The position numbers were made by a program, and so were the translations under genes. A stretch of 64,000 nt of DNA from Phocoena phocoena (Eukaryota > Chordata > Mammalia > Artiodactyla > Phocoenidae), in assembly GCF_963924675.1 (NCBI RefSeq), contig NC_089220.1, positions 166,394,761 to 166,458,760 on the forward strand, written 5' to 3'. Within the stretch, counting starts at the first letter, position 1; each line of letters begins with the position of its first letter. The notes beneath the pieces were generated by a model. It was given only the letters and a program-made list of their open reading frames with translations. It searched no databases and was not told the origin of the DNA. Shown here piece after piece: positions 24,930-37,529 of this stretch.

Positions 24930-25939
24930 CATTCCTCTGCAGTTTTTTGGAAGAGTTTGAGAAGGATGGGTGTTAGCTCTTCGCTAAATGTTTGATAGAA
25001 TTCACCTGTGAAGCCATCTGATCCTAGACTTTTGTTTGTTGGAAGATTTTTAATCACAGTATCAATTTCATGATTTGTGACTGGTCTGTTCATATTTTCT
25101 ATTCCTCCTGGTTCAGTCTTGGAAGGTTATTCCTTTCTAAGAGTTAATTGTAGTAGTCTCTTATGATGCTTTGTATTTCTGCGGTGTCCATTGTAACTTC
25201 TCCTTTTTCATTTCTAATTTTACTGATTTGAGTCCTCTCTTTTTCTTGATGAGTCTGGCTAAAGGTTTATCAATTCTGTTTATCTTCTCAAAGAACCAGC
25301 TTTTAGTTTTATTGATCTTTGTTTCTATTTTGCTTATTTCTGCTCTGATCTTTATGATTTCGTTTCTTCTACTAACTGGGTTTTTTGTTTGTTTGTTATT
25401 CTTTCTCTAGTTCCTTTAGGTGTAAGGTTAGATCGTTTATTTGAGATTTTTCTTGTTTCTTGAGGTACGATTGTACTGATATAAAGTCCCCCACTATTAT
25501 TGTGTTATTGTCGATTTCCTCTTTTATAGCTGTTAGCATTTATCTTATGTATTGAGGTGCTCCTATGTTGGGTGCATATATATTTATAATTGTTTTATCT
25601 TCTTCTTGGATTGATCCCTTGATCATTATGTAGTGTCCTTCCTTGTCTCTTGTAACATTCTTTATTTTAAAGTCTTTTTATCTGGTATGAGTATAGCTAC
25701 TCAAAAGAGCTTTCTTTTGATTTACATTTGCATGAAATATCTTTTTCCATCCCCTTACTTTCAGTCTGTATGTGTCCCTAGGTCTGAAGTGGGTCTCTTG
25801 TAGACAGCATATATATGGGTCTTATTTTTGTATCCATTCAGCGAGCCTGTGTCTTTTGGTTGGAGCATATAATCTATTTACATTTAAGGTAGTTATCAAT
25901 ATATATGTTCCTATTACCATATTCTTAATTGTTTTGGGT

Positions 25940-26881
25940 TTGTTATTGTAAGTCCTTTGCGTCTCTTGTGTTTCCTGCATAGAAAAGTTCCTTTAGTATT
26001 TGTTGTAGAACTGGTTTGGTGGTGCTAAATTCTCTTAGCTTTTGCTCATCTGTAAAGCTTTTGATTTCTCCATTGAATCTGAATGAGATCCTTGGCGGGT
26101 AGAGTAATCTTGGTTGTAGGTTCTTCCCTTTCATCACTTTAAATATCTCATGCCACTCCCTTCTGGCTTGTAGAGTTGCTGATGAGAAATCAGCTGTTAA
26201 CCTTATGGGAGTTCCCTTGTATGTGATTTGTCATTTTTCCCTTGTTGCTGTTAATAATTTTTCTTTGTCTTTAATTTTTGTCAGTTTGATTACTATGTGT
26301 CTCAGCATGTTTCTCCTTGGGTTTATCCTGCCTGGGACTCTCTGCGCTTCCTGGACTTGGGTGGCTATTTCCTTTCCCATGTTAGGGAAGTTTTCGACGA
26401 TAATCTCTTCAAACATTTTCTCAGGTCCCTTCTAGCCCTCTTCTCCTTCTGGGACCCCTATAATGCAAATCTTGGTGTGTTTAATGTCCCAGGGGTCTCC
26501 TAGGCTGTCTTCATTTCTTTTCGCTCTTCTTTCTTTATTCTGTTCTGCGGCAGTGAATTCCACCATTCTGTCTTCCAGATCACTTATCCGTCCTTCTCCC
26601 TCAGTTATTCTGCTACTGATTCCTTCTAGTGTATTCTTCCCTTCAGTTATTGTATTGTTCATCTCTGTTTGTTTGTTCTTCAATTCTTCTCGGTGTTTGT
26701 TAAACATTTCTTGTGTCTTCTTGATCTTTGCCTCCATCCTTTTGCCAAGGTCCTGCATCATGTTCACTATCATTATTCTGAATTCTTTTTCTGGAAGGTT
26801 GCCTATCTCCACTTCATTTAGTTGTTTTTCTGGGGTTTTATCTTGTTCCTTCATCTGGTACATAGTCCTCTGCCTTTTCAT
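25940..26881 (-). pseudogene. L1 ORF1 remnant (RNA-binding protein)
   Basis: The piece at 26432-26881 opens with methionine and contains a coiled-coil-like region (EGISSRITEGEGRISDLEDR). Pieces at 26231-26416 and 25943-26137 match the central RNA-recognition and C-terminal parts (QVQEAQRVPGRINPRRNMLR; LYPPRISFRFNGEIKSF). Intact ORF1p is a trimeric RNA chaperone of the L1 particle. The frame is interrupted between pieces, so it is not expressed as a full protein. Confidence 0.85.
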
Positions 26882-27114
26882 TTTGTCTATCTTTCTGTGA
26901 ATGTGGTTTTCATTCCATAGGCTGCAGAATTGTAATTCTTCTTGCTTCTGCTGTCTGCCCTCTCTTCTTTTATCTTAATCCACAGAATTTTAGGATCTCC
27001 CTCCCAAGTCCTGTTGATCTTGTGTTTAGTTAAAATGGTCATAGTTGGTTCATCATGGGTTATTGCATTAATTTTGATTTCTAAAATTGTCTCATTAAAA
27101 TATTATTTTATCTT

Positions 27115-30100
27115 GATTATTGAGTTCGGTGGGGAGGAGCCTTCAATTTCACACCCGAGGAGAGTACCTCACTCTCCTCACCCCAGTAGCTGCCTGTGTG
27201 TCACCCCAGGGACTTCACATCTCATGGGGTGACCTCCAGCCACAGAGCCCAGAAGAGGCAGAGTTGGGAAAGCCCAGCTCCCAGGCTTCACTTCTGCACA
27301 TACGCAGTGTGTCACTGGAGCCGTTCCCCAGCTCTGGGAGTCACGTCTGGACCAATCCTCCAACCACTCCTCCTCCCTGGAGGGGATGCAACCTTGCTCT
27401 CACTCTAGGCAGCCTGTGCCTGGAGATAAACCTGCCAGCTTAATCATTTTTCCACTTGGATAATCCCTCCTTTCTACTACTTTGGCATAGTAGAAAGCGA
27501 GGAGCCGGGGGAGGCTGGGCTTGGTGCATTGCACAGAGGCTTTTAGAAGCCATGCAAGAGAGAGAAGGTTTAGCCCTAAGCTGCTGTTTAGGACAGAGAA
27601 GTTAGACATCGCTGGTGTCTATATAATATTCTTTCTCCAGTGCTGTCCTGGATGCAAGATGTGAGCTTCTCATTCTGGCACTTCAGGCAGGACCAAATGA
27701 CAGCAAAACCCAGAAATCTTTTCTGATGCTGAGGACCAACTAGTCACTCTTGGAGATTGACAAAGCAGAAAGGTAAAGAAAGAATTTGATCAGCGGCTCT
27801 GATTTATAACGTGACCGGGTTCCAAAAATCTATCACCTCTAAATCTTCACTTGTACAGAGTGGTGGGGTCCCTATGCCCTCCACCCATCCAGAGACCAAA
27901 TGAAATTCTTCTCGGTGGAATTTATGCCATTTCTGCTTACCTCTCTCTCTTCAGTGAAAAGAGAGACCATTAGGAGAAAGGAAGTCTACAAAAGAAAGTA
28001 AAATCAGTTTTGCAGTAGATTTGAGTCTTAGAAATAATTTCCGTGAAAAATTGTCCCGCTGATATTAGGTCTGGGTCTTAATGATGGAGTCGTTTCCTTT
28101 TAATCATTGCTGTCTTATAAATGTCTGTCTGGAATGCAACCACGGGCAGGGGCTGCTGTCTAGCTTCTTTGTGGTCGGCCTCGGGGGAAAGGGTAGCCAC
28201 AAGATGTTCCCACCCTTCTGTGTACCCTCAGGAATTTGAAAATAAAACTCATGTGAAAACAAGAACAGCAACTTCCTTCTCCCTGCAGCCACATGCCTTG
28301 GTTGACCGTATCCTGAATGGTTAGCTTTGGAAAAGGCACCTCCCTTACCAGCCCAGCAGCCAGAGGTGCTGCCATTCTGTAACAAATTACCTGTTAAACA
28401 CTCAGACCCAACAAGCGAGAATGATTTTAAAAGGCTCGGGAGGATTTTAGACTAATTGAGGGAGAACTTGCCCAACGTGTGTCACTTCTCCGTGGCTGTT
28501 CTTTTATTTCAAGGTGGTAACAGTGATGGTGACCATTTGCTGGTGGGGGTATTTAAGGAACAGAAGGTTCTCTGTTGTCAGAATCGCCCCTCCTGTGCAG
28601 AAGAAGAGTGGGTAGGAGGTTAGAGAAAAAGATGGAGGAAACGTCCGTCTGTAAAGCGGAAAACCAAGAAGGTTTATGGGCAAAGACTGTGAGCCTCGTA
28701 TTAGATTGAGAGTGAAGAGGTATCCGTAGGGTAGTTTAAAAAAGAAATGAATTTCAGACAAATGGAAAGATATGTATTGCTCTATAGAGTAAGTGAAGCA
28801 CTTATGGAATTTGTTTTCCTAAGTGCCAGTAGTGATTGACATGTAGTAGTATAAAAACTAAAATTTACAGAAGAGAGTTTGATTGCAGGTCGGTAGCTTT
28901 GGGGCACATCCTGACCTTTTTAAGGTGCAATCAAAGAAAAGGTCAGAGGATCATCTCTAGCTTGGGAACTCAGTGAACAGGATGGGAGGATTTGGTGACC
29001 GGCTGGCGTGGTCCACTCCAATCTCCTTCTGGCGTGCCTCCCTTTACTTTGGAGCCTGGAAGGCAGACCCATTCTGGAATAGGAGATGCGCTGGGTTCTG
29101 GAAGTAGGGACCAAGGCATTTGTGGAGGCTTTGGGTTTTCTTTAGCATCGTTTGCTGAGAGGTCTCTAGGCAGTCACTCGCTTGATAGGGTTGAAAGTCA
29201 GGGTACCAGGCATCCATTCTTCTCCTTCTGGGGGCACAGGTGTGGTCTGGTTTTCAGCAGGACCAGCTGCTTCCTGACTTCCAAAGTGGAGTCACAGTGG
29301 TCCAGGGCTGTGACCATGGACCAGAAGCTTCCTCCCCATCAAACGGGTTCTGCAACGTCCCAGTTCTCCAGTGAACATTCAGCTCCGTGATTCCACAAGC
29401 CATTTAATAAATCTGTCTGGGTTTTGTTTGTTTGTTTGTTTTTTTGCTTAAAGCTGGAGTTGGTTCAGTTCTCTGCAACTGAACTCTGACAGATACATGG
29501 GATCTGATTTGCTGTTTTTGTAGAAGTTGTAGTGCCTGCCCCCTTCTTCACGTTCTAGAAAATATGGCAAGTAGTGGTAGATCCAGACTGATGACTTTTA
29601 GAGACTTGGCAGTGAACTGGAGAATGAACTGGAGGTGTGGTTTCCCAACTGTGTTCCTCAGAGCTCTGGAGTTTTGTGGAGTTTTCTCTACTCTAAATGT
29701 TGTACTTTCATAAAAGATTTCATTTGGCAAATGAGCTGTGCTGAACTGCTAACACGCACACAGTAAAAAACATTAAGTAGACCAAGGGGCGTTGGAGAAT
29801 AAGGAAAGAGAGAAGTTAGAAAGAAATTTCCTTTCGATAACAGGAGTCCTCGAGGACTTCTATTTGGCTCTATCAGGTGAGTCAAAAAGATTGTCTCTTA
29901 GGTTTTTTGCACTTGATATCACGAATGTGCTGAAAGGTAATTTTTTTAAAAAGTGAATCAATCTTTAAGCTAAGGGAGAAAAAATGGATTTGGGACAGGG
30001 AATTAACCACTGAAAGGAATATTTCAAGAATTCCTCTGGTATAGCAAAACATGTTTTTGTGATAGAAGTAATCACCCCCCAGTTTTCCTTTACAAGCTTG

Positions 30101-31120
30101 GATTTTCATATATGAGGTTTTCTGAAAGAAGGGAGTACTCATCCAAGTTTACCCACTTGGCTCTTAAATTCACCCATATGAAAGAATGTTCTTGCAAAAG
30201 ATTGTGTAGAGTCATGATTTGTTTGTACTTACTTTAAAAAATAAAGTTAGTCAGATGTCTTTCGAAATCCCTTGCTATTAACATTCCTGGGTTGAAACTT
30301 TAGAACAGATTACTCAGACTTTGAGGAAATGATGTAGTTAATGCGGTACCTACAGAGTTCCGTGCCCTTTACCGACATCTCAAGGATTGCTTTGCAGACA
30401 GGGTGCAGGTAGGGAAAGCATCAATGAAGGTGAATAGAAGGTTTGGTGGAATCTAAGGGTCGGAGCCCTCCCCAAGCCACCATTAATTTACAGGGTCTGC
30501 CGTCTGTTGGCTGAGTACCAGTGAAAAGACTTGCAGAAGACTTGGGGTGTACTGTTTCTGTTCCCTTCTTTACAACTGGGGTGTTGCTAAACCTGGACCA
30601 CAGGTCACCTTTTTGTAAACTTAACAGCAAACATTTCTAAACTGCAGGTGGAGCTGTAGGGCTAAATAGCTGGAAAGGTGACTTCGGTTTCCTAAGCTAT
30701 TTCAGAAAATCAATCTGCCTATAAGCCAGTGTGAAATATTTCTCTCTCTCTGTCACAGCCATGAAACCCCATTCAAACCCAGAGACCTAGATAATGTTTA
30801 TGCTTTTTTTTCTGATGTTAAAATACCCTTATTCAAAAAAGAACTCTTCATCAAGTTTCATAAGACAACAGAAGAAAGCAAGGCAAGTTTTATCTGTATA
30901 AGGTATAAATATACTTCTCTACATCCAAAATAGATTTGATTTGGCTTAAAACAGTAATAGTATATAAGAACCATTAAAACAAGAATTAATACAAGTAGCA
31001 GTTGGGCATAATATGTGTGCCAGGAAAATTAAGATAAGAATAATTGCTGTGATTGCAACCGAGACAAAAAAAGAAGAAGAAAGGAGAAACGTGTAATGAG
31101 CTCCATGAATTTCATGATTT
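27115..31120. other. Unique intronic sequence, nothing recognised
   Basis: About 4 kb with no confident repeat or exon. GTTT units occur at about 29424-29440. The segment at about 29440-29500 resembles the tail of an old interspersed repeat I cannot name. Open frames such as 28992-29390 lack splice context. Confidence 0.5.
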
Positions 31121-31133
31121 AAGAAGAGGTTTA

Positions 31134-31290
31134 ATGCAGGGGACACGGGTTCGTGCCCCGGTCCGGGAGGATCCCACGTGCCGCGGGGCGGCTGGGCCCA
31201 TGAGCCATGGCCGCTGAGCCTGCGCGTCCGGAGCCTGTACTCCGCAACGGGAGAGGCCACAACAGTGAGAGGCCCGCGTACCGCAAAAAA
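31134..31290 (+). mobile_element. CHR-2-type SINE, sense, 5'-truncated
   Basis: It starts inside the tRNA-derived head at ATGCAGGGGACACGGGTTCG and ends with CCGCGTACCGC plus an A tail. A perfect 13-bp target-site duplication, AAGAAGAGGTTTA, lies at 31121-31133 and 31291-31303. About 40 bp of the head is missing, including the A-box region, so pol III transcription is unlikely. Confidence 0.96.
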
Positions 31291-31303
31291 AAGAAGAGGT
31301 TTA

Positions 31304-32521
31304 TAGCAGCCCATTTAGAACATTATAGTCCAAGAACCCCTGTATCTTAATGCTGTTGACATCATATTATGTAATAGACAGTTATATTTAACAGTTGTTT
31401 TATGGAAAGTTTCTTTGTCTAAAACTTCAAAATCCAAGGACATAGTATGAAACCATCTTTTTAGAGGTTATGTCTTTTGGACTCTGTAGGTTTCTAGTGA
31501 TCTAATCTGATACATGGAAAGAGTTCATACCGTCTTGATAATTCACCTGGCCCCCCAGGTGGTTGGCCCTTGGCTATTAATCATCTCATCAGGGTGGGTA
31601 ACTTCAGATAGAGAGGAATATTTGAGAAGCATGTCATGGCTGAAGGCTTGAAAGGAAAAAGAGTTGAAGAAGAAATCTCTCCCGGAATTCCAAATTCCTG
31701 ATAATACCAACTGTTACTCTGTACTCTCTCCAGGGATGAGGTTGAAAGTATCTGGATTGAGATGATGTACTCTGATATACTCCGCTACAGTTTGGTTGGA
31801 ACAAGAGATGAGACATTGAACTACTTTTGGGGGAAAAAATTTCATTTACCAGTTGCTGTTGTTTTCCTTTGCCTCAAAAACTCTACCTAAAATCTGTCGA
31901 CTATGCCTTGCTATTTTTTCTGGTAAGTGCAAAATTCATTGCACCCTTAAGAGTTTCTTGCCAAGTTAGTTTGTTTTTTCAAAGCTGACTTTAAGACATA
32001 ATCCTTTACATGCATCTAATTCTATAAGAGTTCGCACACATTTTTTGCACCTGCTTTTTAAAGATGATTCTATGAACTGCTAAAAATAATATTAAGATGC
32101 AAGCCAGCTTTATGTCATATACCCAAGTAAGATTCCATCCTTGGTGCCCTCATCCTAAACGTGGCCTCCAGAGAGCTGCCTGCTGACATCTGGAAACTGA
32201 GATTTGTGGCAGCTTCTTCTATTTCAGGCAGAGTGTAAGAACAGAGGGAACTTCACATCTGTGTTGTTAGAGGGTAGATGTATATCTTCTTAGGCAAAGG
32301 AATTGGTGATTTTCCATCGAATTTCTCAAGTAAGCTCTGTGACAGGGGATTGCAGCTAAGTGGCTTCGGGTCTGGAGATGAGGTCCTGTCCACCTCACCT
32401 ATCTGCATGAGGTCCAGTCTCCATTCCAGAAGCTGCTTTCAAGCACGACAGTAGGTGAGTGCCAAGGCGCCACCACAATGGTCTTTAGTTTCTTATCTGT
32501 TTGAGCCGCTCTCTGAGGGGC
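31304..32521. other. Unique intronic sequence, nothing recognised
   Basis: No exon, repeat or RNA gene recognised. A CCCCCCAGGTGG patch at about 31551-31562 is GC-rich but does not match CTCF well. Confidence 0.5.
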
Positions 32522-32920
32522 TGTTATTGGCCAAACTGTATCTTCCCCTATTCCCCCACAAGTTTGTATGTTGAAGTCCTAACCCCTAGTACCTCAGAAT
32601 GTGACTAGGTCTTAGGAGAAAGGCCTTTAAAAAGGTAATTAAGTTAGAATGAGGTCACAAGGGTGGGCCCTCATCCGATAGGACTGGTGTCCTTATAAGA
32701 AGAGAAGGTTAGGACACAGGCAGGTGCAGACGGAAGGCCACGTGAGGACACAGGGGGAAGACTGCCATCTGTGAACCAAGGAGAGAAGCCTCCAAAGAAA
32801 CCATTCCCGCTGACACCTTGGTTTCAGACTTCTAGCCTTCAGAACAGTGTGAGAATAGATTTCTGTTGTGAAGCCCCCCAGTCTGTGGAGCTTTGTTATG
32901 GCGGCCCCAGCACACTAACA
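32522..32920 (+). mobile_element. MLT1-type LTR (ERVL-MaLR), sense
   Basis: Old non-coding LTR. Typical words in order: TATGTTGAAGTCCTAACCCC, AATGAGGTCACAAGGGTGGG, GGTGTCCTTATAAGAAGAGA, ACGTGAGGACACAGGGGGAA and TTTGTTATGGCGGCCCCAGC. It begins with TG and ends with CA. No internal retroviral region is adjacent, so it is a solo LTR. No clear 5-bp duplication was seen. Confidence 0.85.
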
Positions 32921-33494
32921 CAGAGACTCAGGACACTCTTTTCCTCCTACTTCCTTTCTCATATGAGGGGACAGTCAGGTTTATGGCAGTTGTCACAAAA
33001 CTTAAAGTATTTCTTTCTTCAAGACAGTAAAATTAGATTCATCAAGGTTTCTGTTTATTTTAAGGTGAGTTTTGTTCTGTCCTCTTCCACCTTTGCTCAG
33101 TGCATCAACTTGGTTTCTTAGCATTGCAAGGGAAAATCTTAAACTCCTGGGACAGATTCATCTTCCATGACTACTTTTCTGTCTGACGTCTCCCCGGCCC
33201 CATCCTCAGATTTAGCAAATGAAAGTTGCTTCACATCTAAGTGACTTAACCGGATTCCAGCGAGAAAAGCTCCGAATGTCGTCATGCCGAGTTTGAGGTC
33301 TCAGGAGTTTGGTGATGTCATTAAAAATGATACTCCCACCAACTTGCCACTTTCAGAATTTTTCTAGGGTGTTAATTGGCTTTCAGACGTCTCTGGCTAA
33401 ATGTCTCCCAGTAATATTAAAACTAAACATGATAAAAATAAATCCTTCATTTTTTTTCCTCCACAGGTTTTGCCCATTTCTCAAATTTTTGTCT
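32921..33494. other. Unique intronic sequence, nothing recognised
   Basis: No exon or repeat recognised between the MLT1 LTR and the L2 fragments. Confidence 0.5.
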
Positions 33495-33640
33495 CCATTC
33501 ATGTATTTATGCATTTATTAAGAATCTGTTCAGTTCCTGGCACTGTTAAAGGTGTCATGGTGAGTTATTTAAAAAATATATGAAATCTGGTTCTTGTATT
33601 CAAGGAATTTTCAGTAAACTAAAGACACATGGTAACCATG
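33495..33640 (-). repeat. L2 LINE 3' end fragment, antisense
   Basis: The tract ATTCATGTATTTATGCATTT, TATTAAGAATCTG, then GTTCCTGGCACTGTTAAAGG resembles an inverted L2 3' terminus. It is diverged. Confidence 0.5.
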
Positions 33641-33689
33641 TAAGGTCTTTAAAATATACATAAATCAAAGAGTCCGCAGATGAAGCTGT

Positions 33690-33905
33690 GCATACACCCA
33701 GCCATACTGGCCTCTTGGCTGTCCCACTTCAGGAATAGACCCATGCTGCTCTCTGTCTGGATTCAGCCCCCATTCACAGGCCACCATGTCTGCATGGCCC
33801 CTCCTCACTTCATTCAGAGCTAAGCTCAGATGGCCTCATCAGAGAGCCCTCCCCTGAGTAAGATGGGACCCACCCTGCCAATCCTTTTTGCATCCTTTCT
33901 CATGA
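33690..33905 (+). repeat. L2 LINE 3' region fragment, sense
   Basis: CCATACTGGCCTCTTGGCTG, CTCACTTCATTCAGAGCTAA, GCTCAGATGGCCTCATCAGA and GAGAGCCCTCCCCTGA follow the order of the L2 3' region. Confidence 0.6.
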
Positions 33906-33918
33906 CACATCATTTGGG

Positions 33919-34087
33919 ACAGTGGTTCTCAAATTTTAGCCGAGATATTATTAAAACACAGACGTCTGGCTCTGCTTATCGCATTTATGGTTCAGTGGAC
34001 CTGGGGTGAGACCCAAGAATTTGCAGCTCTAGCTAGTTCCTAGGTGATGCTGGCCCTTCTGCTCAGGGGATCACTGATTCAGGGTAA
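33919..34087 (+). mobile_element. MER5A-type non-autonomous DNA transposon (hAT-Charlie)
   Basis: It starts CAGTGGTTCTCAAATTTTAG and includes TTAAAACACAGACGTCTGGC, GACCTGGGGTGAGACCCAAG and AATTTGCAGCTC with CTAGGTGATGCTGGC, all typical of MER5A. Length is close to the full element. It encodes no protein. Confidence 0.8.
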
Positions 34088-34814
34088 TATTGTGCCCTAG
34101 GAAAGATTTTAACGTGTCATTACAATGTAGCACCACATGAGGGCGCTTTAATCGGTTCACAGTAGGGGATGGAAAGTAGTCCTCCTACTTTGGCAGGAAA
34201 ACGCGGAGGCCTTAAATGTCTGGCCTGGTCCACGTCCTTGAACTAGAGTATTTAATTCCAGCCCACGTGACTGGCAGGACCCTCACAAGAAGTATGGGGA
34301 TACACATCCTCCTGCAGCAAGCCGTGGAGCCAACCTGCTAAGCTAGGACTGTCTTGTCTTCTGCTCTGTGCAGTTCCTGGTTTTGATCCCTGTTTGATCG
34401 GTGAACTTCCTTTATCTTGCACCTCATCACCCAGCTTGACACACCTAGAAATGTCGGTAGAGCCAACAGTGGAAAGGTAGCTGGACTCTTCACAGGACTT
34501 CATGCCTCTCTCTACCATGTCCCAGTTTCCTCAATTCAGGTGTTCCCCCCACCAGCGTCCTGCCCTCGTCTGCCCAGGGGAACCCTGGCCCCAGTCATGG
34601 TCAGTTAACACCCAGGTATTGGTACTGCTTGTTGTACTGACAAGGCAGAGGCAGATGGACGAGGCCAGGGCTGAAGACTTTCCTGGAGGAGAGAGTTCCC
34701 TTGGTTTTGCATGATTCTAGAGTAGCGTTCTTTCATGTGCTTTCATTTGCCTTCATAAAAAGAGTCAAGTAATATAGGAACCTTTTTAAGAGGAAAAGAG
34801 TTCAATTTAACATA
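34088..34814. other. Unique intronic sequence with a weak CTCF-like site
   Basis: No exon or repeat recognised. A CTCF-like word, CCACATGAGGGCGC, lies at 34133-34146 on the + strand, with two mismatches to the core. Confidence 0.45.
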
Positions 34815-35625
34815 TTAATTGAGTCCATTTTAAATACCTGCAATACGCATGGTGCTGTATTAGGTAGGAAGAAAGGAAATCATTCTTTTGACAAACACTG
34901 ACTGAGTTCCTACTAAGACGGCCCTGGGTGCAATCAACAAAAGAGTCACAACCCTCTGATCTTCTAGAGCTTCTATTCTGTTGGGAGAGGCGGAGGATAA
35001 ACAAATAAAATAGGGAATAGGTGGTATAAATACTAAGGAGAAAAATAAAATAGGGGCAGGGGTATAGGGAGTGCTGAAGAGATGAAGGTGTTAGAGTTGC
35101 CATTCTGAAAAGGATGGACAGGGAGAGCATCGCTGAGAAAGTGGCATGTGAGCCATGATCCAGAGCACGTGACGATGTGAGCCGCACAGATGTCTGGGGG
35201 AGGACAATTCCAGGCAGAGGGATCAGCCAGTGCAAAGACTTTGAGCAAGGGCACACCAAGAGCATTCAGGGAACAGCAAGGAGACCGCTGTGATTGGAGT
35301 CACTCTGTAACAGAGGAGTAGGGAATGAGGTTGGAGAAGCCCCGGGAGCCGAACAGTATAGGGCTTTGACGACGGCAAAGGCTTGGGCTACACAGTCCTC
35401 ATCGTGATGGGAATGGCTATATTGCAGAATTGTGAGCAGTGGCATTGCTCCCATTTTAAAGATTGTATTGTGGCTGCTGGGTGTGGAATAGACTAAAAGG
35501 GGCCTGGGCACATGTTGCGAAGACCAGTTAGGAGTCTTGGCATAACGTGGGGAGACGAGAAGGTTAGCAATGGAAGCGGTGAGAAGAATTTGGATTCTGT
35601 AGGTGTTCTGAAATTAGAGTAAGAA
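34815..35625 (-). mobile_element. L2 LINE 3' region, antisense
   Basis: Blocks of inverted L2 in order: ACTGACTGAGTTCCTACTAA, GAGCTTCTATTCTGTTGGGA, GGTATAAATACTAAGGAGAA, AATTCCAGGCAGAGGGATCA, AGTGCAAAGACTTTGAGCAA, and GACCAGTTAGGAGTCTTGGC. Long for an L2 copy, about 800 bp. Confidence 0.8.
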
Positions 35626-35689
35626 GGATCCCTGCCATGCAGGGGGTCTAACGAAGGAGGCTTACATATAAGAAATCACCACAGCAGCT

Positions 35690-35805
35690 AATACTTACTG
35701 AGCACTGACTCTATGCCAGATACGCGAATCTAACACACGGTACAGCAAAGCCAGGATCTGAACCCTGGCAGTCTGTCTGCAGAGCCCACATGCTAAACCA
35801 CTATA
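35690..35805 (-). repeat. MIR SINE, antisense, with an internal deletion
   Basis: AATACTTACTGAGCACTGAC and TATGCCAGATACGCGAAT are followed directly by AAAGCCAGGATCTGAACCCT and AACCACTATACT. The middle of MIR is missing. Confidence 0.7.
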
Positions 35806-37315
35806 CTGAAAAGAGAAAGCAAGAAGAAGGCAGAGAACAGTGGAATAATATCTTCAAAAGCCTGGGGAAAATATCACTTTGAATGAATATTTCTTTAACC
35901 GGCAAAATTATTACTTAAGGGTGAGGGCAAAAAGAAGACATTTTCAGGTAAATGGATTAAGAGTATTTAGCATTCACAGGCTCTGGCTGAAAGAACTAGT
36001 AGCATATGTATTTCACACAAAAATCCTCAACAAAATATTAGCAAATCAGATCCAAAAATGTATTAAAAAACCACATCACCACTGAGTGGGATTTATTCCA
36101 GGTATGCAAGGCTGGTTCAGTGTTTGAAATACAATCACTGTAATCTACCATATCAACAGGCTAAAGAAGAAAAAATCATAGATTATATCAATTGGCACAT
36201 AAAAAGCATTTGAAAAAAACAATACCCATACATGATTTCTTAAAAACTCCTAGCAAACTAAGAATGGAGGGGAACTTTCTCACATCATAAAGAGCATCTA
36301 CAAAAAAAACCCTACCGCTAACATCATACTTAATAACGAGAGACTGAAAGCTTTCCCTCGAAGTTTGGGAACATGGCAGGAATGTCCAACCTCACCACTC
36401 TTATTCAACATAATTCGGGAAGTTCTAGCCAGTTCAGCAGACAAGAAAGAGGAATAAAAAGCATGCCATTTGGAAAAGAAAATATAAAACTCTCTGTTTC
36501 CAAGTGATGTTATCTACATAGAAAATCCCAAAGAATGTACCAGAACAACAACAATGACAACAACCCTCTTGGAGAATAAGTGAGTTCAGCAAGGTCACAG
36601 GATCCAGGATTAACATACAAACTCAATTGCATTTCTGTATGCTAACAGCAAACACCTGGAAGCTAAAACAAAAGGCATAATAGCATTCACAATTGCTCTG
36701 AAGAAAATTAAATATTAAGTATAAATCTAACAAAACATGGATAGGATCCGTATGCTGAAAATTACAATATGCTGAGGAAAGTAATCAAAGACCTAATAAG
36801 TGAAGAAACACTGTTTTCATCGATTGGAAGTCTCAGCAAAGTAAAGATGTCTGTTTTCCCCAAATTGATCTATAGGATTAAAACAATTCCTATTAAAATC
36901 ACAGCAAGATTTTTTTTTTGAAACATACACAAGCTTATTCTGAAATTTATATAAAAAGGCAAAGGAGCCTTTTATAGAATATTTAGTATAGCTAAGACAA
37001 TTTTGAAAAAGAATAGAACGCGAGAACTCAATCTACCTGATTTCAAGCCTTACCATAGAGCTATAGAAATCAAGACTGTACCATATCAGCAGGGGGGTAG
37101 ACACATAGATCAAGGAAACAGAATAGAGAACCCAGAAATACACCCATAAAATTATGCTGAACTGATTTTTGACAAAATTGCAAAAGCAATTCAATGAAAG
37201 AAAGACGGCTTTTTCAACAAGTCATACCGGATTGATTGGACATCCACAGGCAGAAAAGAGAACTTTAACCTAATTCTCACACTAGTACAAAAATTAACTC
37301 AAAATAGATCATGGA

Positions 37316-37529
37316 TTTTATTTATTTATTTATTTTTGCACTACGCGGGCCTCTCAGTGTTGTGGCCTCTCCCGTTGCGGAGCACAGGCTCCGGACGCGC
37401 AGGCTCAGCGGCCATGGCTCACGGGCCCAGCCGCTCCACGGCATGTGGGATCTTCCCGGACCGGGGCACGAACCTGCGTCCCCTGCATCGGCAGGCGGAC
37501 TCTCAACCACTGCGCCACCAGGGAAGCCC
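37316..37529 (-). mobile_element. CHR-2-type SINE, antisense
   Basis: A T-rich tail (TTTATTTATTTATTTTT) is followed by GCACTACGCGGGCCTCTCAG and ends with CCACCAGGGAAGCCC. The perfect target-site duplication TAGATCATGGA is at 37305-37315 and 37530-37540. It sits inside the old L1M. Confidence 0.96.

Larger units (their letters stand above)
22216..25930 (-). pseudogene. L1 ORF2 remnant (endonuclease and reverse transcriptase)
   Basis: Broken pieces in several frames. A reverse transcriptase piece at 23915-24376 keeps the FADD active-site motif and the preceding [11 protein letters not shown] motif. A linker piece at 24812-25093 carries NLPTNKSLGSDGF and then runs into a SINE. C-terminal pieces lie at 22216-22443 ([20 protein letters not shown]), 22543-22932 and 22911-23243. 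In intact L1s this protein nicks target DNA and copies L1 RNA. Here two SINEs, an internal deletion at about 25477 and multiple stops make it non-functional. Confidence 0.85.
21954..27104 (-). mobile_element. Cetartiodactyl-type L1 LINE, antisense, defective, with two SINE insertions
   Basis: The low-coordinate end is the L1 3' end and the element reads leftward: ORF2 remnants at about 22216-25930, ORF1 remnants at about 25940-26881 and a 5' part beyond 26881. SINEs interrupt it at 23395-23610 and 24724-24929. Compared with the copy at 43722-48947, about 460 bp are missing at 25477, which removes the second half of the endonuclease. ATTTTATCTT at 21944-21953 and again at 27105-27114 is a plausible target-site duplication and was used for the end points, though the 5' limit is uncertain. 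Frameshifts and stops show it is inactive. Confidence 0.85.
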
